A stretch of 64,000 bases of DNA from Bacteroidia bacterium. Its GTDB lineage: Bacteria > Bacteroidota > Bacteroidia > M30B66. The DNA is taken from assembly GCA_018401705.1 (NCBI GenBank), contig JAGYKL010000003.1, forward strand, positions 124,001 to 188,000, read 5' to 3'. The notes beneath the pieces were generated by a model. The model made no database searches. It had not been told where the DNA came from and saw only the letters and a program-made list of their open reading frames with translations. Made by a program: the position numbers and the translations under genes. Below, one piece after another: positions 53,664 through 61,884 of this stretch; positions within the stretch are counted from its first letter, which is position 1, and the number at the start of each line of letters is the position of its first letter.

Positions 53664-54329
53664 ATGAAACTGATTTATTCTTTGTTATTCATTGCCATTA
53701 ATGTATTGGCTTTAAATGCGCAGCCTTTTGAAGGTAAAATTACTTTTGGCATTAGCTTTCCAACAATTGACGACCCTCAAACTATGGCAATGCTGCCAAA
53801 GGAGGCAACCACTTATTTTAAGGGAGAGAAAAGTCGTATGGAAATGAATATGGCTATGGGCATGAAGCAAGTGACTATTTCTGATCAAGCTAAAAATGAA
53901 ACTGTGAGTTTGATGGATATGATGGGTCAGAAATATGCAATTGAAATGAAAGCTGACGTTGAGGAAAATAAGAAGATGGAAGAGAAGGTGAATGTTAAAA
54001 GCACAAAAGAAAAGAAGAAAATAGCTGGCTATGAATGCAATAAAGCAGTGATTTCATACCCTAACCCTGAAAAAGAAGGTGAGAATGTTGAAATGACTGT
54101 GTGGTTTACCAAAGACCTTCAGGCTAATAAGGGTTTTATTTCAGGACCTATGAGTAAAATAGAAGGAGCTATTTTAGAATTTAACATTGATCAAGGTGCC
54201 ATGTCTATGATTCTTTCAGCAAAAGATGTAAAAAAGCAAGAAGTGAAAGATGATATGTTCGTTGTACCTGCAGATTATAAGAAAATGACTCAGGAAGAGT
54301 TAAAGAATATGATGGGAGGAGGGAGATAA
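53664..54329 (+). CDS. DUF4412 family secreted protein
   Basis: A 221-residue protein with a signal peptide (MKLIYSLLFIAINVLALNAQ) and the DUF4412 pattern: PFEGKITFGISFP at the mature N-terminus, TYFKGEKSRMEMNMAMGMKQ, and KKIAGYECNKAVISYP. It is Lys- and Met-rich and probably periplasmic. Function is unknown; a role in the envelope is assumed from the family's beta-rich, lipocalin/LolA-like appearance. A strong terminator follows 26 bases downstream. Confidence 0.85.
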   Translation: MKLIYSLLFIAINVLALNAQPFEGKITFGISFPTIDDPQTMAMLPKEATTYFKGEKSRMEMNMAMGMKQVTISDQAKNETVSLMDMMGQKYAIEMKADVEENKKMEEKVNVKSTKEKKKIAGYECNKAVISYPNPEKEGENVEMTVWFTKDLQANKGFISGPMSKIEGAILEFNIDQGAMSMILSAKDVKKQEVKDDMFVVPADYKKMTQEELKNMMGGGR

Positions 54330-54354
54330 AAACTTCTGTTGATAAGACTGTAGA

Positions 54355-54380
54355 AAAGCCTTCACAACGAAGGCTTTTTT
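54355..54380 (+). terminator. intrinsic terminator after DUF4412
   Basis: A 9-bp stem AAAGCCTTC/GAAGGCTTT with a 5-base loop and a T6 tract at 54375-54380, separating the gene from ftsK. Confidence 0.9.
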
Positions 54381-54430
54381 GTTGCCCTAAGTCGACGAAA
54401 TTTGTAAACGAATTAATCCGTTAATACGGA

Positions 54431-56989
54431 ATGGCTGAGAAAACAAATAGACTAAAGAATAAAACATCTGAGAAGGCTGAGAAAGCTGAAAAAGGAAGTC
54501 CTGAGAAGAATGAACCAAAAACGGCTGTGCCTAAAAGAGAGCGCAAGAGGTCAGTAATTCCTGGTTTCCTTAAAAGCGAAGCTTTTATGAGGGTAACGGG
54601 TTTGTTTCTGTTGCTATTTTCATTGTTTCTGGTATTTGCTTTCGTCTCTCATCTATTTCATTGGAAATCTGATTTTAGCATCGCAAAAGATTCATCTCTT
54701 GGCGAGTTGCTAGCTGATAACTCAATCCATGTTAATAATACTATGGGAAAAGTAGGTGCTTGGTTTGCCTATAACTTTTTTCACTTAGGCACCGGTCTCG
54801 CTGCTTTCCTTATTCCTTTTGTGCTATTTCTGGTTGGTTTTAGATTCTTCTTTTCTATAACTCTTCTGCCTTTCAGGAAGACATTTTTCTACAGCCTTTT
54901 TTCACTTGTTTTCATATCCTTAGCCCTTGCTTACATTTTTAGTGATGACAAGCAATTATTGGGAGGAAACTTTGGCTTTCATTTGAATAGCTATCTTGTT
55001 TCGGTAATTGGAAATGCTGGCGTAGGTTTTCTTCTATTCTTTTCAGCCTTAAGCTTTGGTATAATTAACTTTAACTGGACATTCAGACTTCCTGATAAAG
55101 AAAAAGTTGGTTCTTTATTAAAGAAGCCTGCTTTTATGAATGCTCAAAAGGACCCTGAGGAAATTATTGAGGATGAGGATGAAGAGGAGCTCATCGACGA
55201 AACTGAAGAAGAACAAGAAGATTCAAAAATTGAGGTGTTATTACCTGACGAAGAAGAGGAAGAAAAAAGTGTAATAGAATTGGATGTTGAAGTTCCTCCA
55301 GTTATTGAAACTAAACCTTTGGCAGGGATTGCTCTTACTATTGAAGAAGTTGAACAAGAGGATATTCCTGAGCTTGAGATAAATGAAGAGGGGCTTAGTC
55401 AAGAAGACAAAGACAGAATGAATCTCAATGAGGTGCTTTCTGAAGATGAAGAAATTGATTTCACTGCTTTTGACCCAACTTTAGACCTTTCTGAGTATAA
55501 GTATCCTACGTTCGATTTGCTTGACAATCATGGAAGCGGTAAAGCCAAAGTAGATAAAATAGAACTCGAAGCTAATAGCAACCGGATTATTGAAACTCTT
55601 AAGAATTACAATATTGAGATTTCTAAAATCAGTGCAAGTGTTGGGCCTACAGTAACATTATATGAAATTGTTCCCGCCGCAGGCGTGAGGATATCAAAAA
55701 TAAAGAACCTAGAAGATGATATTGCACTAAGCCTTTCGGCTTTAGGGATTCGTATTATAGCTCCTATGCCAGGTAAAGGAACTATTGGTATTGAAGTCCC
55801 GAACCAACAACCAGAAATTGTAGCTATGCGAACCCTGCTTGCAGGCGATAAGTTCGTGAATACAACCATGGACTTGCCTATAGCATTGGGTAAAACAATT
55901 TCAAATGTTGATTTCGTAGCCGACCTTGCAAAAATGCCTCACTTACTTATGGCAGGTGCAACAGGTCAGGGAAAATCTGTTGGCTTAAATGCAATTCTGG
56001 TTTCTCTACTTTACAAAAAGCATCCTTCAGAAATTAAGTTTGTATTGGTTGACCCCAAAAAGGTTGAATTAACCCTTTTCAATAAAATTGAGAGACATTT
56101 CCTTGCAAAGCTTCCTGGAAATGAAGATGCCATTATCACCGATACTAAAAAGGTAGTTCATACGCTTAATTCTCTCTGTATTCTAATGGATGATCGCTAT
56201 GAACTCCTTAAGGCAGCAATGGTGAGAAATATAAAAGAATACAATGCTAAGTTTATAGCTAGAAAATTAAATCCAAACAACGGCCATCACTTCATGCCTT
56301 ACATTGTTTTGGTGGTGGATGAATTTGCCGACTTGATAATGACAGCTGGAAAGGAAGTGGAGATTCCAATTGCACGACTTGCTCAACTAGCCAGAGCTAT
56401 TGGAATTCACCTAATTATAGCTACACAAAGACCTTCAGTAAATATCATCACTGGTACAATTAAGGCTAATTTTCCTGCGCGTATCGCATTTAGAGTGACT
56501 TCTAAAATTGATTCAAGAACAATTCTAGATTCGGGAGGGGCTGATCAACTTATTGGTAGGGGCGATATGCTTTATTCAACAGGAAGTGATTTGATTCGCT
56601 TGCAATGTCCTTTCGTAGATACACCAGAAGTCGATAAAATTTGTGAGTTCATTGGTTCTCAAAGGGCTTATCCTTCTGCTTATGAGCTGCCTGAATACAT
56701 TGATGAAAATGGAGAGGGTTCTGAAATGGATGAAGACCTTGGAGAAAGAGACGCAATGTTCGACAAAGCAGCACATATTATTGTTGCTCATCAACAAGGC
56801 TCAGCTTCATTGCTTCAAAGAAAATTGAAACTTGGTTATAACCGTGCTGGTAGAATTGTTGATCAGCTTGAAAAAGCTGGAATTATTGGCCCATTTGAAG
56901 GCAGTAAAGCGCGCAAGGTTTTAATAAAAGACGCATTAACACTGGAACAGTTTTTGAACAATAGCGAAAACGATACATTTGCATCATGA
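54431..56989 (+). CDS. ftsK: FtsK/SpoIIIE-type DNA translocase
   Basis: An 852-residue motor that pumps chromosomal DNA through the division septum. A basic N-terminal tail (1-50) precedes four predicted membrane spans (about 55-215) and a highly acidic linker (about 240-350, including EEDEEDEDEEELIDETEEE-like stretches). The ATPase follows with Walker A AGATGQGKSVGLNA near 507 and Walker B YIVLVVDEFADLI near 622. The C-terminus has a gamma winged helix (SASLLQRKLKLGYNRAGRIV) that reads KOPS-like DNA. Its stop overlaps lolA by 4 bases. Confidence 0.96.
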   Translation: MAEKTNRLKNKTSEKAEKAEKGSPEKNEPKTAVPKRERKRSVIPGFLKSEAFMRVTGLFLLLFSLFLVFAFVSHLFHWKSDFSIAKDSSLGELLADNSIHVNNTMGKVGAWFAYNFFHLGTGLAAFLIPFVLFLVGFRFFFSITLLPFRKTFFYSLFSLVFISLALAYIFSDDKQLLGGNFGFHLNSYLVSVIGNAGVGFLLFFSALSFGIINFNWTFRLPDKEKVGSLLKKPAFMNAQKDPEEIIEDEDEEELIDETEEEQEDSKIEVLLPDEEEEEKSVIELDVEVPPVIETKPLAGIALTIEEVEQEDIPELEINEEGLSQEDKDRMNLNEVLSEDEEIDFTAFDPTLDLSEYKYPTFDLLDNHGSGKAKVDKIELEANSNRIIETLKNYNIEISKISASVGPTVTLYEIVPAAGVRISKIKNLEDDIALSLSALGIRIIAPMPGKGTIGIEVPNQQPEIVAMRTLLAGDKFVNTTMDLPIALGKTISNVDFVADLAKMPHLLMAGATGQGKSVGLNAILVSLLYKKHPSEIKFVLVDPKKVELTLFNKIERHFLAKLPGNEDAIITDTKKVVHTLNSLCILMDDRYELLKAAMVRNIKEYNAKFIARKLNPNNGHHFMPYIVLVVDEFADLIMTAGKEVEIPIARLAQLARAIGIHLIIATQRPSVNIITGTIKANFPARIAFRVTSKIDSRTILDSGGADQLIGRGDMLYSTGSDLIRLQCPFVDTPEVDKICEFIGSQRAYPSAYELPEYIDENGEGSEMDEDLGERDAMFDKAAHIIVAHQQGSASLLQRKLKLGYNRAGRIVDQLEKAGIIGPFEGSKARKVLIKDALTLEQFLNNSENDTFAS

Positions 56990-57633
56990 AAAAAATTCTT
57001 CTCCTTTTAATAGTTCAGATTTTCTCCGTTTCAATTTCAGAAGCACAGGTTGATAAAAAGGCGAAAGATATTCTCGATAAACTAAGCGCTAAAACAAAGG
57101 CTTATTCTAGTATAAAATCTGAGTTCACTTATTCTTTAGAGAATAAGGATAGAAATATAAACACTTCTCAAAAGTGGAAGCTTGCTTTAAAAGGCGATAA
57201 ATACCGATTGGAAATGGGTCAGCAAGTAATACTTTCTGATGGCAAAACAATGTGGAAAGTGCTTAAGATGGATGAGGAGGTTGAGGTTAGCAATCAGTCT
57301 AATGATGAAGATGCTCTTAATCCCAAAAGCATCTTTACTATGTACGAAAGTGGATTTAGAAATAAATACGTGAAAGAGCAAAAGCTCGGTACTAAAGTCG
57401 TACATGTAATTGATCTCTTCCCACTTAACCCTAAAGAAAAAGATTTTGTGAGCATTCGACTTTTTATTGATAAAACCGCAATGCAAGTGCTAAAGTCAGA
57501 AATCAAAGGAAAAAATGGCAATCTCTATACTTATGAGATTACATCTTTCGATACAAATAAAGCCTTGGCCGATAGCTACTTTGTATTCAGTTCTACAGAG
57601 TTTCCTGGTTTTGATGTTAATGACCTTCGATAA
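56986..57633 (+). CDS. lolA: outer-membrane lipoprotein carrier protein LolA
   Basis: A 215-residue periplasmic chaperone that ferries lipoproteins to the outer membrane. It has a signal peptide (MKKILLLLIVQIFSVSISEAQ), SSIKSEFTYSLENKDRNI and KWKLALKGDKYRLEMGQQVI, a DGKTMWKV turn, and a C-terminal strand set typical of the LolA open barrel. It is coupled to ftsK by a 4-base overlap. Its supposed client proteins include several lipoproteins in the window. Its 3' end faces hemF, 8 bases away. Confidence 0.92.
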   Translation: MKKILLLLIVQIFSVSISEAQVDKKAKDILDKLSAKTKAYSSIKSEFTYSLENKDRNINTSQKWKLALKGDKYRLEMGQQVILSDGKTMWKVLKMDEEVEVSNQSNDEDALNPKSIFTMYESGFRNKYVKEQKLGTKVVHVIDLFPLNPKEKDFVSIRLFIDKTAMQVLKSEIKGKNGNLYTYEITSFDTNKALADSYFVFSSTEFPGFDVNDLR

Positions 57634-57641
57634 GACCGGGT

Positions 57642-58541
57642 TTATCCGTTTATCCAGTCAATTCCCTTTTTTAGAGCATTAAGAGTGAGCTCTTCATCAC
57701 TGCCTTCGGCAGGATGATAGTCATATTCCCATGAAGCCTGGGCTGGTAAGCTCATCAAAATAGATTCTGTTCTTCCTCCCGTTTCTAAGCCAAATTTGGT
57801 GCCTCTATCGAAAGCTAGATTAAACTCTACATATCGACCCCTTCTTAAAGATTGCCAATGCTTATTTTCATCCTGAAATGGAGTAGTTGAATTTTTCAGC
57901 ATAAAATGCGCATATAAAGGAGCAAACAAATTGCCTAATTCAATTACAAAAGCTGCTAAATCCTCTTTCTTAAGACTCGTACTTTCTTCATTAAGTCTAT
58001 CAAAGAAAATCCCTCCAACTCCTCTAGTTTCATTTCTGTGAGGCAGAAAGAAATAATTATCAGCCCAAATCTTGAATTTGGGATAAAATGAATCACTGTA
58101 TTTATCACAAACAGCTTTCAATTGTTTATGAAAATACTTCGCATCTTCTTTGTTAATATAGTGGGGAGTGAGATCAATTCCTCCTCCAAACCAGTAATTG
58201 CCGTTTTCGGTTTCGAAATACCGCACATTCATATGTATTATCGGCACAAAAGGGTTTGCAGGATGTAACACAATCGAGACGCCTGTTGCAAAGTATTCTT
58301 TAGCCTCAATTTCAAGTGCTTTTGATGCAGCTAAGGTTAATTCTCCGCTAACCGCTGAGAAATTAACGCCTCCTTTTTCAATGATGTTTCCGTTGGTGAA
58401 AACTCTAGTAATGCCTCCACCGCCTTGGTGGTGTTGCCATGTGTCGCTGCCAAAATTTCCAGCCCCATCAGCCATTTCCAGCTGATTAATAATTGACTTT
58501 TGCAAATCAAGAAAATGAGCCTTAATCTCTTCCTTATTCAT
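57642..58541 (-). CDS. hemF: oxygen-dependent coproporphyrinogen III oxidase
   Basis: A 299-residue oxygen-dependent enzyme converting coproporphyrinogen III to protoporphyrinogen IX in heme synthesis. Family blocks include WQHHQGGGGITRVF, KGGVNFSAVSG, HMNVRYFE, WWFGGGIDLTPHY-like WFGGGIDLTPHYI, HRNETRGVGGIFFDRL and RRGRYVEFNLAFDRGTKFGL. The choice of HemF indicates an aerobic setting. It overlaps by 8 bases the end of the LysM protein gene, last in a three-gene operon with guaA. Confidence 0.96.
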   Translation of the reverse strand: MNKEEIKAHFLDLQKSIINQLEMADGAGNFGSDTWQHHQGGGGITRVFTNGNIIEKGGVNFSAVSGELTLAASKALEIEAKEYFATGVSIVLHPANPFVPIIHMNVRYFETENGNYWFGGGIDLTPHYINKEDAKYFHKQLKAVCDKYSDSFYPKFKIWADNYFFLPHRNETRGVGGIFFDRLNEESTSLKKEDLAAFVIELGNLFAPLYAHFMLKNSTTPFQDENKHWQSLRRGRYVEFNLAFDRGTKFGLETGGRTESILMSLPAQASWEYDYHPAEGSDEELTLNALKKGIDWING

Positions 58542-60195
58542 AGTCGCTTAATCGAACAACTTTGAAATCATCAAGTTTTAAAATATTGATGTAGCTATTT
58601 TCAAAACCATCGTTTTCTCTTGTTCGCTTGAATAAATAGCAGCTGTTGAAGCCACATTCTAAACTTAAGCTTGGCAAACAAGTGCTTAAATTATCGCCAT
58701 GGCAAGCAAGTTTCTTAATGAAATAGTAAGCAATGTCAAAGCCCTGATATGCGTAAAATGTAGGCTCTCCTTTGAACTCAGATCTATAGTTGTTTTGAAA
58801 TTTCAGAGAAGCTCCTGAAGTAAAATCAGAATGTACCGCTGATGCATAAGTAAAGTGCAGTGCATTTAGTAACTCATAATCTAGATTGTCATAGGAATTC
58901 CAGTCGTTTAATCCAGCCAACTGAATCCTATAGGTTTCTTTGACTTTCTCTAGCTTTGAAGTTATGTCAATTACCTTTACTTCATCTGTGCATAGAAAAA
59001 CAACAATGTTTTGCTTAACAAAATCAAGTGATTTTAATTCGGTTTTGAATGATGAGTATTTTTCTTCAAAAAGCAAAGGCCTCCTCAGAGAATCAGAAGA
59101 GTTCCAGGCATTTTTAAATGCGGCATTCAAACTCATGTCTTTTGAAAGTTCTGAGTTTACCAATATGAATTTTCCACCAGGGAATTTCTTCTGTAATGCA
59201 GGAACTAATGCTTCAATTTGACTTTCGGTTGAAGGTGTTACTTTGATAACGTTAGGGTAACCAGAGATTAAAGCTTCGCTTTGAGAGAAAGGAGTAATGG
59301 CGGGGATATTCAATTCTTTTGTTTCATCAGCTACCCTTATAAAAGCAGCACTATATAATGGTCCAATAATTAAATCGGATGCTCTAAAACTTGGATTGTT
59401 AAGTACCGCATTTACTGTGGAAGAATCATTCTGAGTGTCAAAAACATGAATATCTACAGAAAAACCTTCTTGTTTAAGAGAGTCGAGAGCTAATTTTACT
59501 CCTCCGTAGAAATCCAATCCAATCCTTGATCGTGGATTAAATTCTTCTCCTGCAGGCAGATAAAATGGAAGAAGCAGACTGACATTAAGTTTTTTCTTTT
59601 GCTCTTTAAGCGGGACTTCATTGCAGTTAAATATTTCTTTGACTTTTGGAGGCAATGCTATGCTGTCTTTGGCTAATGATTTGTCTAACTCAATAGGCTG
59701 AACAGAAGGTTTTGGGTAAATGGTTAATTCCATGCCTGTTTTAATTCCTTCTTTTGCCTCAGGGTTTAGCGCATAAACGTCGTCCACAGAAACTCCATAC
59801 ATTTTTGCAATTCCAAAGACGCTTTCTTTCTTTTTAACTTTATGTTTAATCGCTCCAGTTAGACGGGGTGTCTTTTGAATTGATTCTTCTGGAATTGCAG
59901 TTTCCTTTTGTTGTTCTTCTTTGATTTCTGAAGACTTTCCTGGAATTCTGATTTTCATGCCTGCTTTAAGGCCATTTTCTTTTAGCTCAGGATTTAATCT
60001 GAAAAGTTCAGCTTCACTTACCTCAAAAGTCTTTGTGATGTTATAAACCGTTCGGCCTTTCTCAACTTCTAAGTCACGAACATATTCTCCATTCCATAAA
60101 TAGCTGGCAGATGGATTACTTTGTCCGATAAGATTATTAGACAGTCCTATAAAAGTGATAACTATAATTAAAAAAGTTCTCGTGACTATTCCCAT
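58534..60195 (-). CDS. LysM domains fused to a periplasmic-binding-protein-like domain
   Basis: A 553-residue protein with a signal peptide, two LysM domains (residues about 40-85: [20 protein letters not shown]; about 113-160: [20 protein letters not shown]), a linker, then a type I periplasmic-binding fold (about 200-540: [52 protein letters not shown]). LysM binds peptidoglycan GlcNAc. The second domain resembles branched-chain amino acid receptors, but without a transporter beside it. It may sense or bind a ligand at the cell wall. It overlaps guaA by 10 bases and hemF by 8. Confidence 0.88.
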   Translation of the reverse strand: MGIVTRTFLIIVITFIGLSNNLIGQSNPSASYLWNGEYVRDLEVEKGRTVYNITKTFEVSEAELFRLNPELKENGLKAGMKIRIPGKSSEIKEEQQKETAIPEESIQKTPRLTGAIKHKVKKKESVFGIAKMYGVSVDDVYALNPEAKEGIKTGMELTIYPKPSVQPIELDKSLAKDSIALPPKVKEIFNCNEVPLKEQKKKLNVSLLLPFYLPAGEEFNPRSRIGLDFYGGVKLALDSLKQEGFSVDIHVFDTQNDSSTVNAVLNNPSFRASDLIIGPLYSAAFIRVADETKELNIPAITPFSQSEALISGYPNVIKVTPSTESQIEALVPALQKKFPGGKFILVNSELSKDMSLNAAFKNAWNSSDSLRRPLLFEEKYSSFKTELKSLDFVKQNIVVFLCTDEVKVIDITSKLEKVKETYRIQLAGLNDWNSYDNLDYELLNALHFTYASAVHSDFTSGASLKFQNNYRSEFKGEPTFYAYQGFDIAYYFIKKLACHGDNLSTCLPSLSLECGFNSCYLFKRTRENDGFENSYINILKLDDFKVVRLSDYE

Positions 60196-61712
60196 TCGAT
60201 TGTTGCTGGAGGTTTGGAGCTGATATCATAAACAACGCGATTTATGCCTTTTACCTTATTAATGATATCGTTAGAAATTTTACTCAACAAATTAAAGGAA
60301 AGATGCGAGAAGTCTGCTGTCATCCCATCGTGAGATGTAACCGCTCTTAAACATATTACATGTTCATAGCTTCTTTCATCACCCATAACACCAACACTTT
60401 TAACTGGGAGAAAGATAGCTCCTGCTTGCCAAACTTCATCATAAGCACCACTTGACTTTAAGTGATTCATGAAAATTGCGTCAGCTTCCTGGAGCATATT
60501 GATTTTCTCTTGAGTAATATCTCCAAGAATTCTAATTGCAAGTCCCGGACCGGGGAATGGATGTCTATTTAGCAACTCAGAAGGTAAACCTAAAGCAAGA
60601 CCAACTTTTCTTACTTCATCTTTAAATAAGGAACGTAAAGGCTCAACAACTTTTAGCTTCATAAGCTCAGGTAAGCCACCAACATTATGATGTGATTTAA
60701 TCGTAGCCGAAGGACCTTTTACAGAAACAGATTCAATTACATCAGGATAAATGGTTCCCTGAGCAAGCCACTTTACATCAGAGATTTTATGGGCTTCTTC
60801 TTCAAAAACCTCGATAAACGTTCTTCCAATAATTTTCCTCTTTTGCTCAGGGTCACTAATTCCCTTAAGTTCATGAACGAATCTGTCTGCGGCATTTACT
60901 CCATGGACTTTAAGGCCCATATCTCGGTAATCGTGAAGTACTTGTTTATATTCATCCTTGCGCAGCAAGCCGTTATCTACGAAAATACAAAATAGATTAT
61001 CCTCAATAGCTTCATTAAGAAGCATTGCGGCAACTGATGAATCAACCCCTCCACTTAACCCTAAAACAACACGCTCATTGCTTAATTGATTTCGAAGTTG
61101 ATCAATTGTGCTTTCTATAAAAGATGCAGGCGTCCAGTTTCCGGCACAGCCGCAGATATCATAAACGAAATTTGCTAATAGCGTCTTCCCGTCGGTACTG
61201 TGTGTAACTTCAGGATGGAATTGGATAGCAAAAATCTTATCACTTTCATTTTCGAAAGCAGCAACTCCAATATCTTCTGTTGCAGCTGTTAAGGCATAAG
61301 ATGGAGGAATAGAGCTTATAGTATCTCCATGTGACATCCAAATCTGCGAATTATCAGGTATCCTTCTCAAAAGTCTACTCTCTCTTAAGGGTTTAAGAAG
61401 AGATCGGCCATATTCTCTGGTATTTGAGCGCTGCACTTCACCTCCTAATGTTTCAGCAATATATTGCGCTCCATAGCAAACGCCTAAAATTGGATTCCCA
61501 TTTGCAATTTGCTTCAAGTCAATGTTTGGTCTTCCCGCTTCCTTAACAGAATATGGACTTCCAGAAAGAATTATTCCTTTTACGTCACTTGAGATTTTTG
61601 GTAAATGATTATATGGATGGATTTCACAATAAACATTAAGCTCTCTAACTCTACGAGCAATAAGCTGAGTATATTGAGAGCCGAAATCGAAAATCAGAAT
61701 AGTTTCCTGCAT
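60186..61712 (-). CDS. guaA: GMP synthase (glutamine-hydrolysing)
   Basis: A 508-residue enzyme from the ATG at 61712 ([20 protein letters not shown]), which converts XMP to GMP. The class I amidotransferase domain has the nucleophile Cys79 in [11 protein letters not shown] and the His/Glu pair in [10 protein letters not shown]. The ATP-pyrophosphatase P-loop is [13 protein letters not shown], and the C-terminal dimerisation domain ends PPATIEWE. The frame is open 10 codons upstream but those do not fit the family. A promoter -7 box almost abuts the start codon. Confidence 0.97.
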   Translation of the reverse strand: MQETILIFDFGSQYTQLIARRVRELNVYCEIHPYNHLPKISSDVKGIILSGSPYSVKEAGRPNIDLKQIANGNPILGVCYGAQYIAETLGGEVQRSNTREYGRSLLKPLRESRLLRRIPDNSQIWMSHGDTISSIPPSYALTAATEDIGVAAFENESDKIFAIQFHPEVTHSTDGKTLLANFVYDICGCAGNWTPASFIESTIDQLRNQLSNERVVLGLSGGVDSSVAAMLLNEAIEDNLFCIFVDNGLLRKDEYKQVLHDYRDMGLKVHGVNAADRFVHELKGISDPEQKRKIIGRTFIEVFEEEAHKISDVKWLAQGTIYPDVIESVSVKGPSATIKSHHNVGGLPELMKLKVVEPLRSLFKDEVRKVGLALGLPSELLNRHPFPGPGLAIRILGDITQEKINMLQEADAIFMNHLKSSGAYDEVWQAGAIFLPVKSVGVMGDERSYEHVICLRAVTSHDGMTADFSHLSFNLLSKISNDIINKVKGINRVVYDISSKPPATIEWE

Positions 61713-61715
61713 GCG

Positions 61716-61742
61716 CAAATATAGAATCTTGTGGCAATTCAA
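61716..61742 (-). promoter_or_regulatory. predicted promoter of guaA, abutting the start codon
   Basis: On the minus strand TTG (61742-61740) and TATATTTG (61723-61716) match the phylum consensus, with a shorter-than-usual 16-base spacer. Only 3 bases (CGC) separate the -7 box from the ATG at 61712, which predicts a leaderless or near-leaderless mRNA. Confidence 0.5.
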
Positions 61743-61884
61743 TTCCCTTATTTGCAGGGATTTTATCCAAAAAAAATAATAACACCTGATTAATTTTTTC
61801 TTGAATTTAAGTTAATTTTACAAAATTAATGCGGTACTTTCAATGTATAAGGTAAATTCGCAACTTGTCTAGAAATAAATAATC

